Shown: positions 25,635 through 34,274, counted from the first letter of the stretch. The stretch is 64,000 bases of DNA from DASYXT01 sp035934555 (GCA_035934555.1 DASYXT010000069.1:1-64000), one strand, 5' to 3'. Program-made: numbers and translations. Notes: generated by a model not told the origin, from the letters alone.

Positions 25635-26849
25635 TTAGAGCAAATGGCAAAACAGCGCATCGCGGAGCTTGGGCTCGAACCAGGTGCTCTTTGGCGGCAT
25701 GATTCCACCAGCATCGGCGATCGCCATCAGGTCGGCAATACTCGTCGGGAACAGCGACAACGCGCAGGCGAATTCACCGCTGTTCACCAACCGCTCCAAT
25801 TCCGCTGTGCCGCGAATCCCACCAACAAAATTCAATCGTTTGCTGGTGCGCGGATCTTCAATCCCCAACAGCGGAGCCAGGACGTACTTCTGCAGCAGCG
25901 TGACATCCAACGCCTCGACCGGGTCAGTGGTCGCCGCGAAGCGCGGACGGAAATGCAACGTCCGCCATTGGCCGGCGAGATAGAGCCCGAGCTGGTGCTT
26001 GCGTGAAGGTGACACCGGCGCGCCGGCCGAAACGGATAGCGTGAATACGCCATCCAACTTCTCCAGAAATTGTTCCGTTCCCAATCCGTTGAGATCTTTG
26101 ATGACCCTGTTGTACGGGAGAATCTGAACCTGGTGGTCGGCGAAAATGACGCTGAGAAACCAGGCGCTGTGGCCGGCGCCATTTCGCGCCTGGCACACAC
26201 GGGCGGCGGCGGCGCAACGGTGATGCCCGTCCGCAATGTACAGCGCGGGTACGGCGGCAAATTCGGCGCTCACGCGTTCCAGTGGAGTTCGGATGGTCCA
26301 GGCGGAGTGCCGGACGCCATCGGCCGCCGTGAAGTCGATTTCGGGCGTGGCTTCGGTTTCGCGCCGCACCAGTTCGTCCAGGGAAGGACGGGCGCGGTAC
26401 ACCAGGAACACCGGGCCGGTTTGCGCTTCGAGGGCTTCGATGTGGCGGACCCGGTCGTCCTCCTTGTCGGGGCGGGTGAACTCGTGCTTTTTGATTTTGC
26501 CCTCGAGGTATTGCTGGCAACTGGCGACTGCCACCAAGCCGACCTGGCTGTGCCCGCCCATTACCTGCCTATATAGATAGTACGCCGGATGGGGAGCCTG
26601 TCGCAACGCGCCTTCGCGCATTAGGTGCGCAAAGTTCTCTTTGCCTTTGGCGTACACTTCCGGGGCGTAGAGATCGGTCGCCGGTGGCAAATCAATCTCA
26701 GGCTTGCTGACGTGCAGGAAGCTCAAGGGATTGCCGGCGGCAATCCGGCGGGCTTCTTCGGAGGACATGACATCATAGGGAAGTTCGCAAATTTGGCCGG
26801 CCAGGTCCGGCTTGGGGCGGAGGGCGGCGAAGGGTTGGATCGTACTCAT
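25635..26849 (-). CDS. DUF1015 family protein
   Basis: A 404-residue cytoplasmic protein of the DUF1015 family, which in some bacteria sits beside serine-biosynthesis genes but has no firm function. Conserved blocks are IQPFAALRPKPDLAGQICELPYDVMSSEEARRIAAGNPLSFLHVSKPE at the N-terminus and ALYIADGHHRCAAAARVC in the middle; the histidines and aspartate of DGHHR may bind a ligand or metal. The ATG at 26849 was chosen because it begins at the conserved IQPF block; the upstream in-frame 88 residues are not conserved in character. Confidence 0.87.
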   Translation of the reverse strand: MSTIQPFAALRPKPDLAGQICELPYDVMSSEEARRIAAGNPLSFLHVSKPEIDLPPATDLYAPEVYAKGKENFAHLMREGALRQAPHPAYYLYRQVMGGHSQVGLVAVASCQQYLEGKIKKHEFTRPDKEDDRVRHIEALEAQTGPVFLVYRARPSLDELVRRETEATPEIDFTAADGVRHSAWTIRTPLERVSAEFAAVPALYIADGHHRCAAAARVCQARNGAGHSAWFLSVIFADHQVQILPYNRVIKDLNGLGTEQFLEKLDGVFTLSVSAGAPVSPSRKHQLGLYLAGQWRTLHFRPRFAATTDPVEALDVTLLQKYVLAPLLGIEDPRTSKRLNFVGGIRGTAELERLVNSGEFACALSLFPTSIADLMAIADAGGIMPPKSTWFEPKLRDALFCHLL

Positions 26850-27090
26850 GACTTCAGGTGCGGCAACATAGCTGCGGTTGGACAAAACGCACGACGATTT
26901 TGGCATGGGAATTGCCCTCTCACAATCGTCCCTGCACGTCGGTGTCCGCGCTAATGCAAGCCTGCAGCGCCGGAGCCGGCCGACGGAGCTGTGACACGGA
27001 AAAACGCGGACCGTGCGAGCGGCCTCCGAGTGTCCCATGGCGGGACGCACCGGGTGCGGCTGAGTCAGCGGTCTCAAACAAAGAAAAGTT

Positions 27091-27558
27091 ATGCCAAAGA
27101 CCTGCTCTGACAAAATGATGACGCGGCTGGAGAAGCTGGTGACCCGGCTTCCCGCTGCCGGCCAGGACCTCGAAGTAATGATGCTGTATCAGGATGAACG
27201 CAGCCGCCTGTGGGCGACGCGCGCGGCCGAGTACGTCGAACAGGTCACGCGCCATTCGCACGTGCGCTGCACCTGGTGGAAACTGGAGGACCTGTTCAAT
27301 CCCGGTGTGCTCGCCGGAGCCGTTTCCAAAGCAATGCGAGCGGATATTATTCTCCTGGCAACGCCAGCCGCCGAGGGCTTGCCGTTGCCGGTCTATTTCT
27401 GGGTCAATTCCTGGCTGCCGCATCGCCCGAACGGCAGCGGCTTGCTGGTCGGACTGCTTGGCCAACCGCAGAAGGCGCCGGAAGCCGGCCGCGTGCGCCG
27501 CTACCTCGAACAAGTCGCGCGCCGCGGCAAAATGCAGTTGTGCAACATGGAAGCCTAA
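27091..27558 (+). CDS. Unrecognised small alpha/beta protein, family member 1
   Basis: A 155-residue protein without signal peptide or membrane segment. I recognise no family. It has a clear paralogue at 36648-37274, sharing YxDxxxRxWA near the N-terminus, WWxLEDLxxPxVLAGAVSxxxRAD in the middle, AAEGxPLPxYxWVxSWLP and VARxGx near the end. Alternating hydrophobic strands (LEVMMLYQD, ADIILLAT) suggest a Rossmann- or receiver-like alpha/beta fold. The gene is divergent from DUF1015. It appears intact, with codon use like the neighbours. Function unknown. Confidence 0.6.
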   Translation: MPKTCSDKMMTRLEKLVTRLPAAGQDLEVMMLYQDERSRLWATRAAEYVEQVTRHSHVRCTWWKLEDLFNPGVLAGAVSKAMRADIILLATPAAEGLPLPVYFWVNSWLPHRPNGSGLLVGLLGQPQKAPEAGRVRRYLEQVARRGKMQLCNMEA

Positions 27559-27806
27559 CACTGTCCTTAAAATCGCTGTACACGCCAATCGGTTCATCTT
27601 CCAAGGCGGTTAAACAGATCGCCCGCGAGAACCTCGAGTTGATCCGCCCGGTACGCTCGCCGGGCATGCCACCTCTCGAGTCCCGGGTCTTACTGCAGTT
27701 CTGCCCGAAAAGGGGGCGTCGGCTTTTCGTCGGGTGAGGATTCGTTTTTGCAACCCCGGTGCAGTTCCAGTTTTTTCTTTGAACAGAATCAGACCTGGGC
27801 AGTCTT

Positions 27807-27827
27807 TTACTTTGTGATACAAAGTAA
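27807..27827. promoter_or_regulatory. Perfect palindromic operator candidate
   Basis: Arms TTACTTTGT and ACAAAGTAA, 9 bases each, separated by GAT, 28 bases upstream of the ATG at 27856. The symmetry and position suit a dimeric repressor site controlling the two membrane-protein genes downstream. Other than this and a short GCCCGG/CCGGGC hairpin (27646-27665), I see no gene in the 297-base gap 27559-27855. Confidence 0.5.
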
Positions 27828-27855
27828 CTCTGCGTCACCTTGAAAGAAAACTCTT

Positions 27856-28629
27856 ATGCCTGATCTTAATCCTGTTCCACCGCAAATCCCGTCGCACCTG
27901 TCGATGCCCCGCCAACCGGCTTTTGAACCGCTCGGAGCTCACGCCGGGGAACGCGAACCCATTTCGGGTCCGGTGGCGGCTGTCGAGGCTATCCTGCGGC
28001 AACCCCGGCGCGTGATGTACCAGGTCAGCCAGGCCCGCCCCGGCAGCCTCATTCTGGCGATGATCCTTGTGGCGGTCGTTTGTAGCCTGATTTACGGAGT
28101 GGTGGTCGGAACCTTTTCGCACGGCACGCAACTTTGGGCCGCGCCGGTAAAAATCGCCTGCGGCCTGGTCCTTTCTGCAGCGATTTGCTTTCCGAGTTTG
28201 TATATTTTTACGTGTTTAAGCGGGTCACAGGCGCGCCTGGCAGAGATTTGCGGATTGGTCGCCGGGTTGCTGCTCTTAACGACGATCCTGCTCATTGGGT
28301 TCGCGCCCGTCGCCTGGCTGTTTTCGCAATCGACCGAATCGGTGGTTTGGATGGGGGCGCTGCACCTGCTGTTCTGGTTCATCGCCACGGCCTTTGGCTT
28401 GCGGTTTCTCAGCCAGGCCTTCGCTCATTCGCAGGCCCGGTCTCAGGCCGGGTTAAACACCTGGTGCGTCATCTTCGTCCTTGTGGCGGTGCAAATGACC
28501 ACGGCCTTGCGGCCGATTGTCGGCACCGCTCCGACCTTCCTGCCGGAGCAAAAGAAATTCTTTCTGGCGCATTGGTCTGATTGTCTGAGCGCGACGGAGC
28601 AGGGTACCCCGACGGCTGCAAGCCGCTGA
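27856..28629 (+). CDS. Polytopic membrane protein, Yip1-like layout
   Basis: A 257-residue protein. A 50-residue hydrophilic N-terminus is followed by VEAILRQPRRVMYQV and five hydrophobic segments (LILAMILVAVVCSLIYGVVVG, IACGLVLSAAICFPSLYIF, ICGLVAGLLLLTTILLIGF, WMGALHLLFWFIATAF, WCVIFVLVAVQMTTAL). The arrangement recalls Yip1-family or similar proteins but I cannot confirm membership. The neighbour downstream has the same layout, so the two likely form a hetero-oligomer. Probable operator lies upstream. Confidence 0.65.
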   Translation: MPDLNPVPPQIPSHLSMPRQPAFEPLGAHAGEREPISGPVAAVEAILRQPRRVMYQVSQARPGSLILAMILVAVVCSLIYGVVVGTFSHGTQLWAAPVKIACGLVLSAAICFPSLYIFTCLSGSQARLAEICGLVAGLLLLTTILLIGFAPVAWLFSQSTESVVWMGALHLLFWFIATAFGLRFLSQAFAHSQARSQAGLNTWCVIFVLVAVQMTTALRPIVGTAPTFLPEQKKFFLAHWSDCLSATEQGTPTAASR

Positions 28630-28658
28630 TGTTTCGTGGCACAATTTGTGAAAGACCA

Positions 28659-29366
28659 ATGCGGACTTTTCCAGCTCATCTGAACGCAGTCGAGCACTTC
28701 CTGCGCGCCGCACCGCAGGGCTTAGGCGCCTGGTTGCTCCAGCAGGAGTCACGCCTGGTTTGGTTTTGCTTTATGGCGGTAATTGGCGGCGCCGCGCTAT
28801 ACGGCGCGGTAATGGGCTGCTGGTGGAGCCCCTGGCAGGGAGTGTACGTGGCGATCAAGTTGCCACTGCTGGTGCTGCTCACGGCCTTAGGGAACGGGCT
28901 GCTCAATGGCATGCTCGCGCCGCTCCTGGGGCTCAATATCAGTTTTCGGCAGTCGCTGACGGCGGTGCTGGTGAGCTTTGCTTATGCGGCGTTGATGTTG
29001 GGCGCATTCAGCCCAATCGGCCTGTTCATCGTTTGGAATACTCCGTCGCCAGCTAGGGTGGGGCATGGTCCTTCGGCAGCGCACGCCCTGCTCCAACTAA
29101 CCCTGACGGTGTTTATCGCCTTTGCGGGCGTGATAGGCAACGTGCGTTTGCTGCCGCTGCTGCGGCAATTAGCGCCGAGCGATGCCGTGGCGCGGAGGGT
29201 GTTGTTTGCCTGGCTGGCGGGTAATTTGTTTTTAGGCAGCCAGATTTGCTGGGTTCTCCGGCCGTTCATTTGGGGCGGCGACCCGGTGAGCTTTATCGGT
29301 CCCCATCCCTTTGATGGAAATTTCTATGAAGCTGTGTTTAATGCGGTGAAACGAGTGCTGTTTTAG
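28659..29366 (+). CDS. Polytopic membrane protein, partner of the preceding gene
   Basis: A 235-residue protein with five or six membrane segments (LVWFCFMAVIGGAALYGAVMG, YVAIKLPLLVLLTALGNGLL, FRQSLTAVLVSFAYAALMLGAF, LLQLTLTVFIAFAGVIGNV, VLFAWLAGNLFLGSQIC). The N-terminal NAVEHFLRAAPQGLGAW is the counterpart of the AVEAILRQPRR block in the preceding protein, so the two are probably distant paralogues. An alternative start at 28629 overlaps the previous stop as TGATG and would add 10 residues. Function unknown; co-transcription with the first gene is near certain. Confidence 0.65.
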   Translation: MRTFPAHLNAVEHFLRAAPQGLGAWLLQQESRLVWFCFMAVIGGAALYGAVMGCWWSPWQGVYVAIKLPLLVLLTALGNGLLNGMLAPLLGLNISFRQSLTAVLVSFAYAALMLGAFSPIGLFIVWNTPSPARVGHGPSAAHALLQLTLTVFIAFAGVIGNVRLLPLLRQLAPSDAVARRVLFAWLAGNLFLGSQICWVLRPFIWGGDPVSFIGPHPFDGNFYEAVFNAVKRVLF

Positions 29367-29395
29367 TCAAACGGCTACCCATATGCCTAGAGCCT

Positions 29396-30463
29396 TCAGT
29401 GCAGTTGGCCTGCCTGTGACGCAGCGCCTTCGTTGGCCTGGGGCGGCACTCGGCCGCGGAACTTGTAATGGGCAAAAACGGAGTAACCGAAAGCTAGTGT
29501 CAGGCCAAACGCTCCCCAGACCAGGCCGGCGGTCAGCGCGTAATGGCTCGCGCCGGAGTTGTAGATGGTTAGATCCTGGGCATGATCCAGGGTGGAAGGC
29601 AACAGCCGCGGGTAGAGGGCCAGGGCCGAGGCGCCCACCGACAGCACGATGGCGGTGCTGCTGGCGATGAATGTGCCGCGCTCGCGTCCGAGCCAGGCGA
29701 GGACGATCATGGCTAAACCCGCCACACCCGCCCCGACAGGCAGTGCATAGGCCCAGGGATGGCCGAAATAGTTCTCGTTCAGAACCGGGTTGGCCACCGG
29801 GCTCAGCGCCGCCCAGGCGGTCGAGAGCATCACGGCTGGGACGGACGCGTATTTGGCGGCCTGCCGCGCACGATTGCGCACTGGGCCAACAGTGCGAGCG
29901 GCGGCGAACGCACTGCCATGCACCATGAGCACGGCCAGCGTGCTGAAGCCCGCCAGAACGGTGTACCAATCAAAAACACCGGGGTGCGGTCCCAAGCCCA
30001 TGATGGTCCAGAACGGCACAAAGAAGTAGCCGCTGGCGTCCAACGGCACGCCGCGCAGCACGTTGCCCAACGCTACCCCAAACAGAAAACCCAGCAGCGT
30101 GCTGGACCAGAAGAACACACCGTCACAGAACCCGCGGGTGAGCGGATGCGGCACTTCGTCCCGCAACTCGAGGGCCAACCCGCGCGGAATCAGCAGCCAC
30201 AACAGCACGAAGAACGCGAGGTAAAACCCCGCAAACCCCGAGGAGTAGGCGACGGGAAAGCTAAAGAACAAAATGCCGCCCCCGGCGATCAGCCACACCT
30301 CGTTGCCGTCCCAGACGGGCAGGATAGTGCGGCGCACGCTTTCGCGTTCCTCGGGAGTGCGGCCGATAAAGGGGTAAAGGGCGCCCACGCCCAGATCGTA
30401 GCCGTCCAGGATTCCATATATGGCTGCAACCAACGCGAGCAGGCAAAACCAGACAGTTTCCAT
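29396..30463 (-). CDS. cydB: Cytochrome bd oxidase subunit II
   Basis: A 355-residue CydB with the N-terminal motif FCLLALVAAIYGILDGYDLGVG (residues 6-27), then RRTILPVWDGNEVWLIAGGGILFFSFPVAYSSGF, which are hallmarks of the family. Nine or so membrane helices can be counted. With CydA it reduces oxygen with quinol at high affinity and without pumping protons. It lies 3 bases after cydA. The C-terminal tail (RGRVPPQANEGAASQAGQLH) is unusual and hydrophilic. Confidence 0.93.
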   Translation of the reverse strand: METVWFCLLALVAAIYGILDGYDLGVGALYPFIGRTPEERESVRRTILPVWDGNEVWLIAGGGILFFSFPVAYSSGFAGFYLAFFVLLWLLIPRGLALELRDEVPHPLTRGFCDGVFFWSSTLLGFLFGVALGNVLRGVPLDASGYFFVPFWTIMGLGPHPGVFDWYTVLAGFSTLAVLMVHGSAFAAARTVGPVRNRARQAAKYASVPAVMLSTAWAALSPVANPVLNENYFGHPWAYALPVGAGVAGLAMIVLAWLGRERGTFIASSTAIVLSVGASALALYPRLLPSTLDHAQDLTIYNSGASHYALTAGLVWGAFGLTLAFGYSVFAHYKFRGRVPPQANEGAASQAGQLH

Positions 30464-30466
30464 ACC

Positions 30467-31798
30467 TCAAGCCCTCTCCTCGTGGACCGGACCTTCCAGG
30501 ACGATGCGGAAGAAGAGGAAACAATAAATGACCCCCAGCATCAGGCACATGGCGAAAAAGCCCAGGAGCGTGAACATGGCGTTGCCGGTGTTAAGTGGAG
30601 GTGACCCACCGTGGTAAGTGCGCATCAGTCCCCAGACCACCCACGGCTGGCGGCCCGCCTCAGCCGTCGCCCACCCGGCTGAGGTCGCGATATACGGAAA
30701 CGGCGCCGTCAGCATGATGACCCAGAGCAGCCAGCGCGCGCGGTAGAGCCGCCCCCGCCAGAGCAGCAGCACGCCAAGGCCTGCCACGCCCAGAAACATC
30801 GACCCCAACCCGACCATGATGTGATACGAATAATACACCAGCGGCACGTTATCCGGCCACTCGTTACGCGGATAAGCCGTCAGGCCTCTCACCTCGGCAC
30901 TGAAACGGTGATAGGTCAGAAAGCTCAAGGCCTTGGGAATGTAAATAGGATTATCCAGGTCGAGTTGCTGCATGTCCGGTTGGCCGATGAGGGCGATGGG
31001 CGCGCCCTGCTGGGTGTGAAACACCCCTTCCATCGCGGCAGCCTTGGTGCCCTGGTACGCAAACACCTTGCGGCTGGCCCCATCGCCCGTAGGGTAAATC
31101 TGCACCAGGGAAAAAAATGCGGCAGTGAGAATGCCGGTACGCAGGAAGCTGCGCCCGTACTCTTCATGCCGGCCCAGGAGCAAGTAGAATGCGCCGACCG
31201 ACGACATCACAAACGAGCCAGTTACCATCGATGCGCTTTGGTTGTGCAGAAATTGCCACAGCAGCCAGGGGTTCCCCAATAAGGCCCAGAAGCTGTTCAA
31301 GGCCACTCGCCCATCGGGCTCATGCACATAGCCCACCGGGTGCTGCATCCAGGCATTGGTCGCGAGGATAAAATAGCCCGAGAGCCACGAGGAAAAGGCC
31401 ACGAGCAGCGTCGCGGCCAAATGCAACCGGGGTCCGACCCGCTCAGGCCCCGCCAGCAGGAGCCCGAGAAAAGTTGATTCCAGGAAAAAAGCGAATACGC
31501 CCTCCAGCGCCAGCGTTTGGCCGATGACCCCGCCGCTGAACCGTGAGAAGGCCGCCCAATTGGTGCCGAACTGGAACTCATTGGGAATGCCGGTGACCAC
31601 GCCAAAGACGAACGTCACCGCCAGAATCCTGGTCCAGAAGCGCCGCGCCTCGGTGTAATGCGCGCCATCCCCGCGCCACTCGCGAACCCGGAAATACGCC
31701 ACCAACACCGCCAAGGACATTGTCAGTTGCGGGAAGAGATAATGGAAAAGCAACGTCATCCCGAACTGAAGCCGGCTATAGAGTACCACGTCGTTCAT
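30467..31798 (-). CDS. cydA: Cytochrome bd oxidase subunit I
   Basis: A 443-residue CydA. The heme b595 region (RLQFGMTLLFHYLFPQLTMSLAVLVAYF) opens the protein; further conserved segments are NEFQFGTNWAAFSRFSGGVIGQTLALEGVFAFFLESTFLGLLL and GRQPWVVWGLMRT near the end. It is shorter than the E. coli protein (522), consistent with the short Q-loop subgroup. CydX-type small proteins and the CydCD exporter are not visible. A small exported protein gene lies just upstream on the same strand. Confidence 0.93.
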   Translation of the reverse strand: MNDVVLYSRLQFGMTLLFHYLFPQLTMSLAVLVAYFRVREWRGDGAHYTEARRFWTRILAVTFVFGVVTGIPNEFQFGTNWAAFSRFSGGVIGQTLALEGVFAFFLESTFLGLLLAGPERVGPRLHLAATLLVAFSSWLSGYFILATNAWMQHPVGYVHEPDGRVALNSFWALLGNPWLLWQFLHNQSASMVTGSFVMSSVGAFYLLLGRHEEYGRSFLRTGILTAAFFSLVQIYPTGDGASRKVFAYQGTKAAAMEGVFHTQQGAPIALIGQPDMQQLDLDNPIYIPKALSFLTYHRFSAEVRGLTAYPRNEWPDNVPLVYYSYHIMVGLGSMFLGVAGLGVLLLWRGRLYRARWLLWVIMLTAPFPYIATSAGWATAEAGRQPWVVWGLMRTYHGGSPPLNTGNAMFTLLGFFAMCLMLGVIYCFLFFRIVLEGPVHEERA

Positions 31799-31850
31799 AG
31801 CTTCCCTCGACGGATTCCAAAAGCGCGAGCCGTGCTGCCGGCTCTTCGCG

Positions 31851-32063
31851 TCACGGACAGTAGGTTAGGAGGTTTCCCGCCCAGTACAACACCGTGCCAA
31901 AGATCGTTATACCCGTGCGGGTGTTATCGGAAACCTTCAAGCCACCGCCCGTTTCAGGTTGCTCCCGCGCCGCGCTGGGGCTCAACGACGCGCAGCCCTG
32001 CCCCGCGAGCAGACACAATGCCAGAGCCGCTCCAGTTGCGAGTTTCTTAACTTTAGCGCCCAT
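31851..32063 (-). CDS. Small exported protein, possible lipoprotein
   Basis: A 70-residue protein beginning MGAKVKKLATGAALALCLLAGQGCASLSPSA, a signal peptide that ends at a cysteine, although AGQGC is not a canonical lipobox. The remainder (GLKVSDNTRTGITIFGTVLYWAGNLLTYCP) includes a short hydrophobic stretch. It lies 52 bases upstream of cydA on the same strand and may be co-transcribed. The ATG at 32063 was preferred over one 13 codons upstream, since the signal peptide then starts normally. Function unknown. Confidence 0.55.
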   Translation of the reverse strand: MGAKVKKLATGAALALCLLAGQGCASLSPSAAREQPETGGGLKVSDNTRTGITIFGTVLYWAGNLLTYCP

Positions 32064-32235
32064 GGTCCTCTTGACCTTCGCCCTGTGTCTCACAACAATC
32101 AACCCAATTCCTAACTGTGAAGTCTCGTGCGGCGGCGCTCAGCGCTTGCAACGGGGCGGGGATGTCCTCGTTCTCGCGCGCGTCAGGTAAACCAGAATCA
32201 TTGGGACGAGACGTACCTGCCCCTTCTCCAGCCAG

Positions 32236-32670
32236 TCAGCGAGGCATTGCTGGCACCAGCACCGCGGCGCCCCGCACCCTCCCCGTGCGTAACCGGAGGA
32301 GGGCTTCGTTGGCAGCTTCCAGCGGGAAAGTCTCGACTGTGGGCCGAATAGCGAGTCTCGGGGCCAAAGCAAAGAATTCTTCGCCGTCGTGGCGGGTCAA
32401 ATTCGCAACCGAGACGATACTGCGCTCTTCCCAAAGCAGCTCGTATGAAAAGGATGGGATGGGGCTCATGTGGATGCCGCCGCAGATGACTCGTCCCCCT
32501 TTGATGATGGCCCGCAGTGCCTGCGGCACTAACTCGCCTACCGGAGCAAAGATAATCGCTGCATCGAGCGGCTGCGGCGGCAACACGTCCGAGCCTCCGG
32601 CCCAGACGGCGCCTAAAGTCTTCGCGAACTGCTGCCCAGCCGCATCGCCGGGACGGGTAAAGGCATGCGT
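32236..32670 (-). pseudogene. Truncated zinc-binding alcohol dehydrogenase (C-terminal half only)
   Basis: The reading frame encodes AFTRPGDAAGQQFAKTLGAVWAGGSDVLPPQPLDAAIIFAPVGEL and continues to the natural C-terminus of a medium-chain dehydrogenase (GGIHMSPIPSFSYELLWEERSIVSVANLTRHDGEEFF). Everything corresponding to the catalytic zinc domain and the start of the nucleotide-binding domain is missing. The homology stops at about 32665, where a hairpin repeat begins. The frame continues through the repeat and into the adjacent GH32 gene region only by chance. It is therefore a remnant, not a functional enzyme. Confidence 0.75.
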
Positions 32671-32760
32671 CATGGACTGCGGCAGTCCTCTGCCGCTGGT
32701 TGTGAAGGATGAGGCGTTCGAAAGCGCCAGAGGGCTGGCGCAGTCCAAGACGCTGGCGCG
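32667..32760. repeat. Paired hairpin repeat, family RGLPQS, copy A
   Basis: Two inverted hairpin units. One is GCGGCAG-TCCT-CTGCCGC (32679-32696); the other, read in the opposite orientation, is GCGCCAG-AGGG-CTGGCGC (32724-32741). A third copy of the arm (CGCTGGCGC) follows at 32751. Each unit is flanked by the block CAGTCCA(T/A)GACGCTG in the orientation of that unit. A related element is at 53544-53651 on the plus strand. The element lies between the dehydrogenase remnant and the end of the GH32 gene. Confidence 0.7.
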
Positions 32761-32786
32761 CTCACCGACCCATTGCCATTCGGATG

Positions 32787-34274
32787 CTACCGCAACCAAA
32801 TCGAGTTCACCGGCCACGCTTCGGCTCGCTCGAGCCTGCCTGCGCCATTCTCGGCAGATGCCGTCAGGATCAGATGGCCGGTCAGCGGGCGAATTGTCTT
32901 TGTGACGCACGCAGCTTTATTGGCGAATACCTCGAAAACCGACCGGTCGAGAAAAATGTGCAGGCGCAGTTCGCTATTTGCCAGCTCCAACGGGACCTTG
33001 GTATCCTGGAAAACCAACTCGGAGCGGCTGCATTGCAACGTCAACCCCGGCGTGTCCTGGCCTTCGCCCTGGAGTTTAAGCAACAGCGAGGACGCATTCT
33101 GCAAGTCGAGTGCAACCTGAATTTCCAATGCATCGGTGTCCGGCAGCGAGAGAGTCTGTTGCTGGCGGCTGAGGGGAATGCGGCGCCAGGCGCGCGGCGC
33201 GCCACGCAATTTGCGCAACTCCGGCGCTGGTTCCTGTTGCAATTGTCCGTCTGGTGACAAGCTCAGTTGCCGCGGCAAGGACAGGCACCCGTTCCAGCCA
33301 TGACCTTCGGGAAATCCATTCACCCAACCCCAGACCAGTCGCCGCCCACTGGCAAGCTGCATGGTATTAGGTGCATAAAAATTCGGACCGTAATCGACCA
33401 ATCCGCGGTGGTGTGGGTGGAATCTGCAGGCCGCAGGGTCGAAGTCCCCGATGAAATACTGCACGCGGCCGTACGGTGAGAGCAGCAGCACCCATTGCGA
33501 GCCCAACCGGAAGAAGTTCGGGCATTCGACGGTGCGCGCGTCCGCGTCGGGGTGCTGGAACAAGACGCCACGATAGGTCCATTGTGTCAGGTCATCGTTT
33601 TGCGCCTGGTAAATGTTGACGATGGCCTGGCCGCCGCGCGCCTGGTTGAGGTTGCCGCCCGTAACGAGAAACGTTTTCCCGCTTGCCCGGAAAATGAACG
33701 GATCGCGCCAATCGTAGATTTTCTTCTCACCGTGCAGAGACTCTGACAGGACCGGGTTGGAGGGCAATTTATGCCAGATGAGCATGGCATCGTCGCTGGT
33801 GGCGGCCCATTGCTCAGCGTGAGTGGAGGCGGAGGTGTCATGGGCGATGCTGGTATAGAAAATCATCGGCTGGCCGCGACCATTGACCGTGCAACAACCG
33901 GACCACACTTCCGCTTCTCCCAATTCAGGTGAAGGACACAGGGCGATCGGCAGATGTTCCCATTTGACGAGGTCGCGGCTGCGGACGTGTCCCCAGTACT
34001 TGGGCCCGCTGGCGTCGCTAAAAGGATGCAATTGGTAGAAGAGGTGATAATAGCCGTTGTGGTAGAGTGGGCCGTTGGGGTCATTGATCCACTGCGCGGG
34101 AGCCGTGATGTGAAAGGCCGGATGGGCCGGGTCGGCCTGGGCACGGGCGGTGGCAGCCTGGACGGCGGCAGTCGCCCGGACCATGAGTTCGGCCGAGGTT
34201 TGGGAGAACGAGCGAGCCGGCGGTGCGAGAAGGGCGAGAATGGAAGCGGCGAGAATGCGATGGAGGTATCTCAT
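32787..34274 (-). CDS. Exported GH32 beta-fructosidase (levanase/invertase-like)
   Basis: A 495-residue glycoside hydrolase of family GH32, releasing fructose from sucrose, levan or inulin-type fructans. A signal peptide is at residues 1-23 (cleavage after ARS-F or nearby). The catalytic residues are D65 in WINDPNGP (nucleophile), D191 in the RDP motif (transition-state stabiliser) and E250 in ECPNFF (general acid). A C-terminal beta-sandwich begins near residue 365. Complete. The ATG overlaps the stop of the efflux gene upstream by 4 bases (ATGA), so translation is coupled. Confidence 0.92.
   Translation of the reverse strand: MRYLHRILAASILALLAPPARSFSQTSAELMVRATAAVQAATARAQADPAHPAFHITAPAQWINDPNGPLYHNGYYHLFYQLHPFSDASGPKYWGHVRSRDLVKWEHLPIALCPSPELGEAEVWSGCCTVNGRGQPMIFYTSIAHDTSASTHAEQWAATSDDAMLIWHKLPSNPVLSESLHGEKKIYDWRDPFIFRASGKTFLVTGGNLNQARGGQAIVNIYQAQNDDLTQWTYRGVLFQHPDADARTVECPNFFRLGSQWVLLLSPYGRVQYFIGDFDPAACRFHPHHRGLVDYGPNFYAPNTMQLASGRRLVWGWVNGFPEGHGWNGCLSLPRQLSLSPDGQLQQEPAPELRKLRGAPRAWRRIPLSRQQQTLSLPDTDALEIQVALDLQNASSLLLKLQGEGQDTPGLTLQCSRSELVFQDTKVPLELANSELRLHIFLDRSVFEVFANKAACVTKTIRPLTGHLILTASAENGAGRLERAEAWPVNSIWLR

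Noticed and set aside
25671..25692. A GGGCTCGAACC-like stretch resembling a tRNA T-arm
   Set aside because: It lies in the coding sequence of the DUF1015 gene and no acceptor, D or anticodon arms can be drawn around it.
32236..32910. A complete 224-residue gene covering the dehydrogenase remnant and repeat
   Set aside because: The first 80 residues are translated repeat and antisense GH32 sequence; only the C-terminal part is related to a dehydrogenase.
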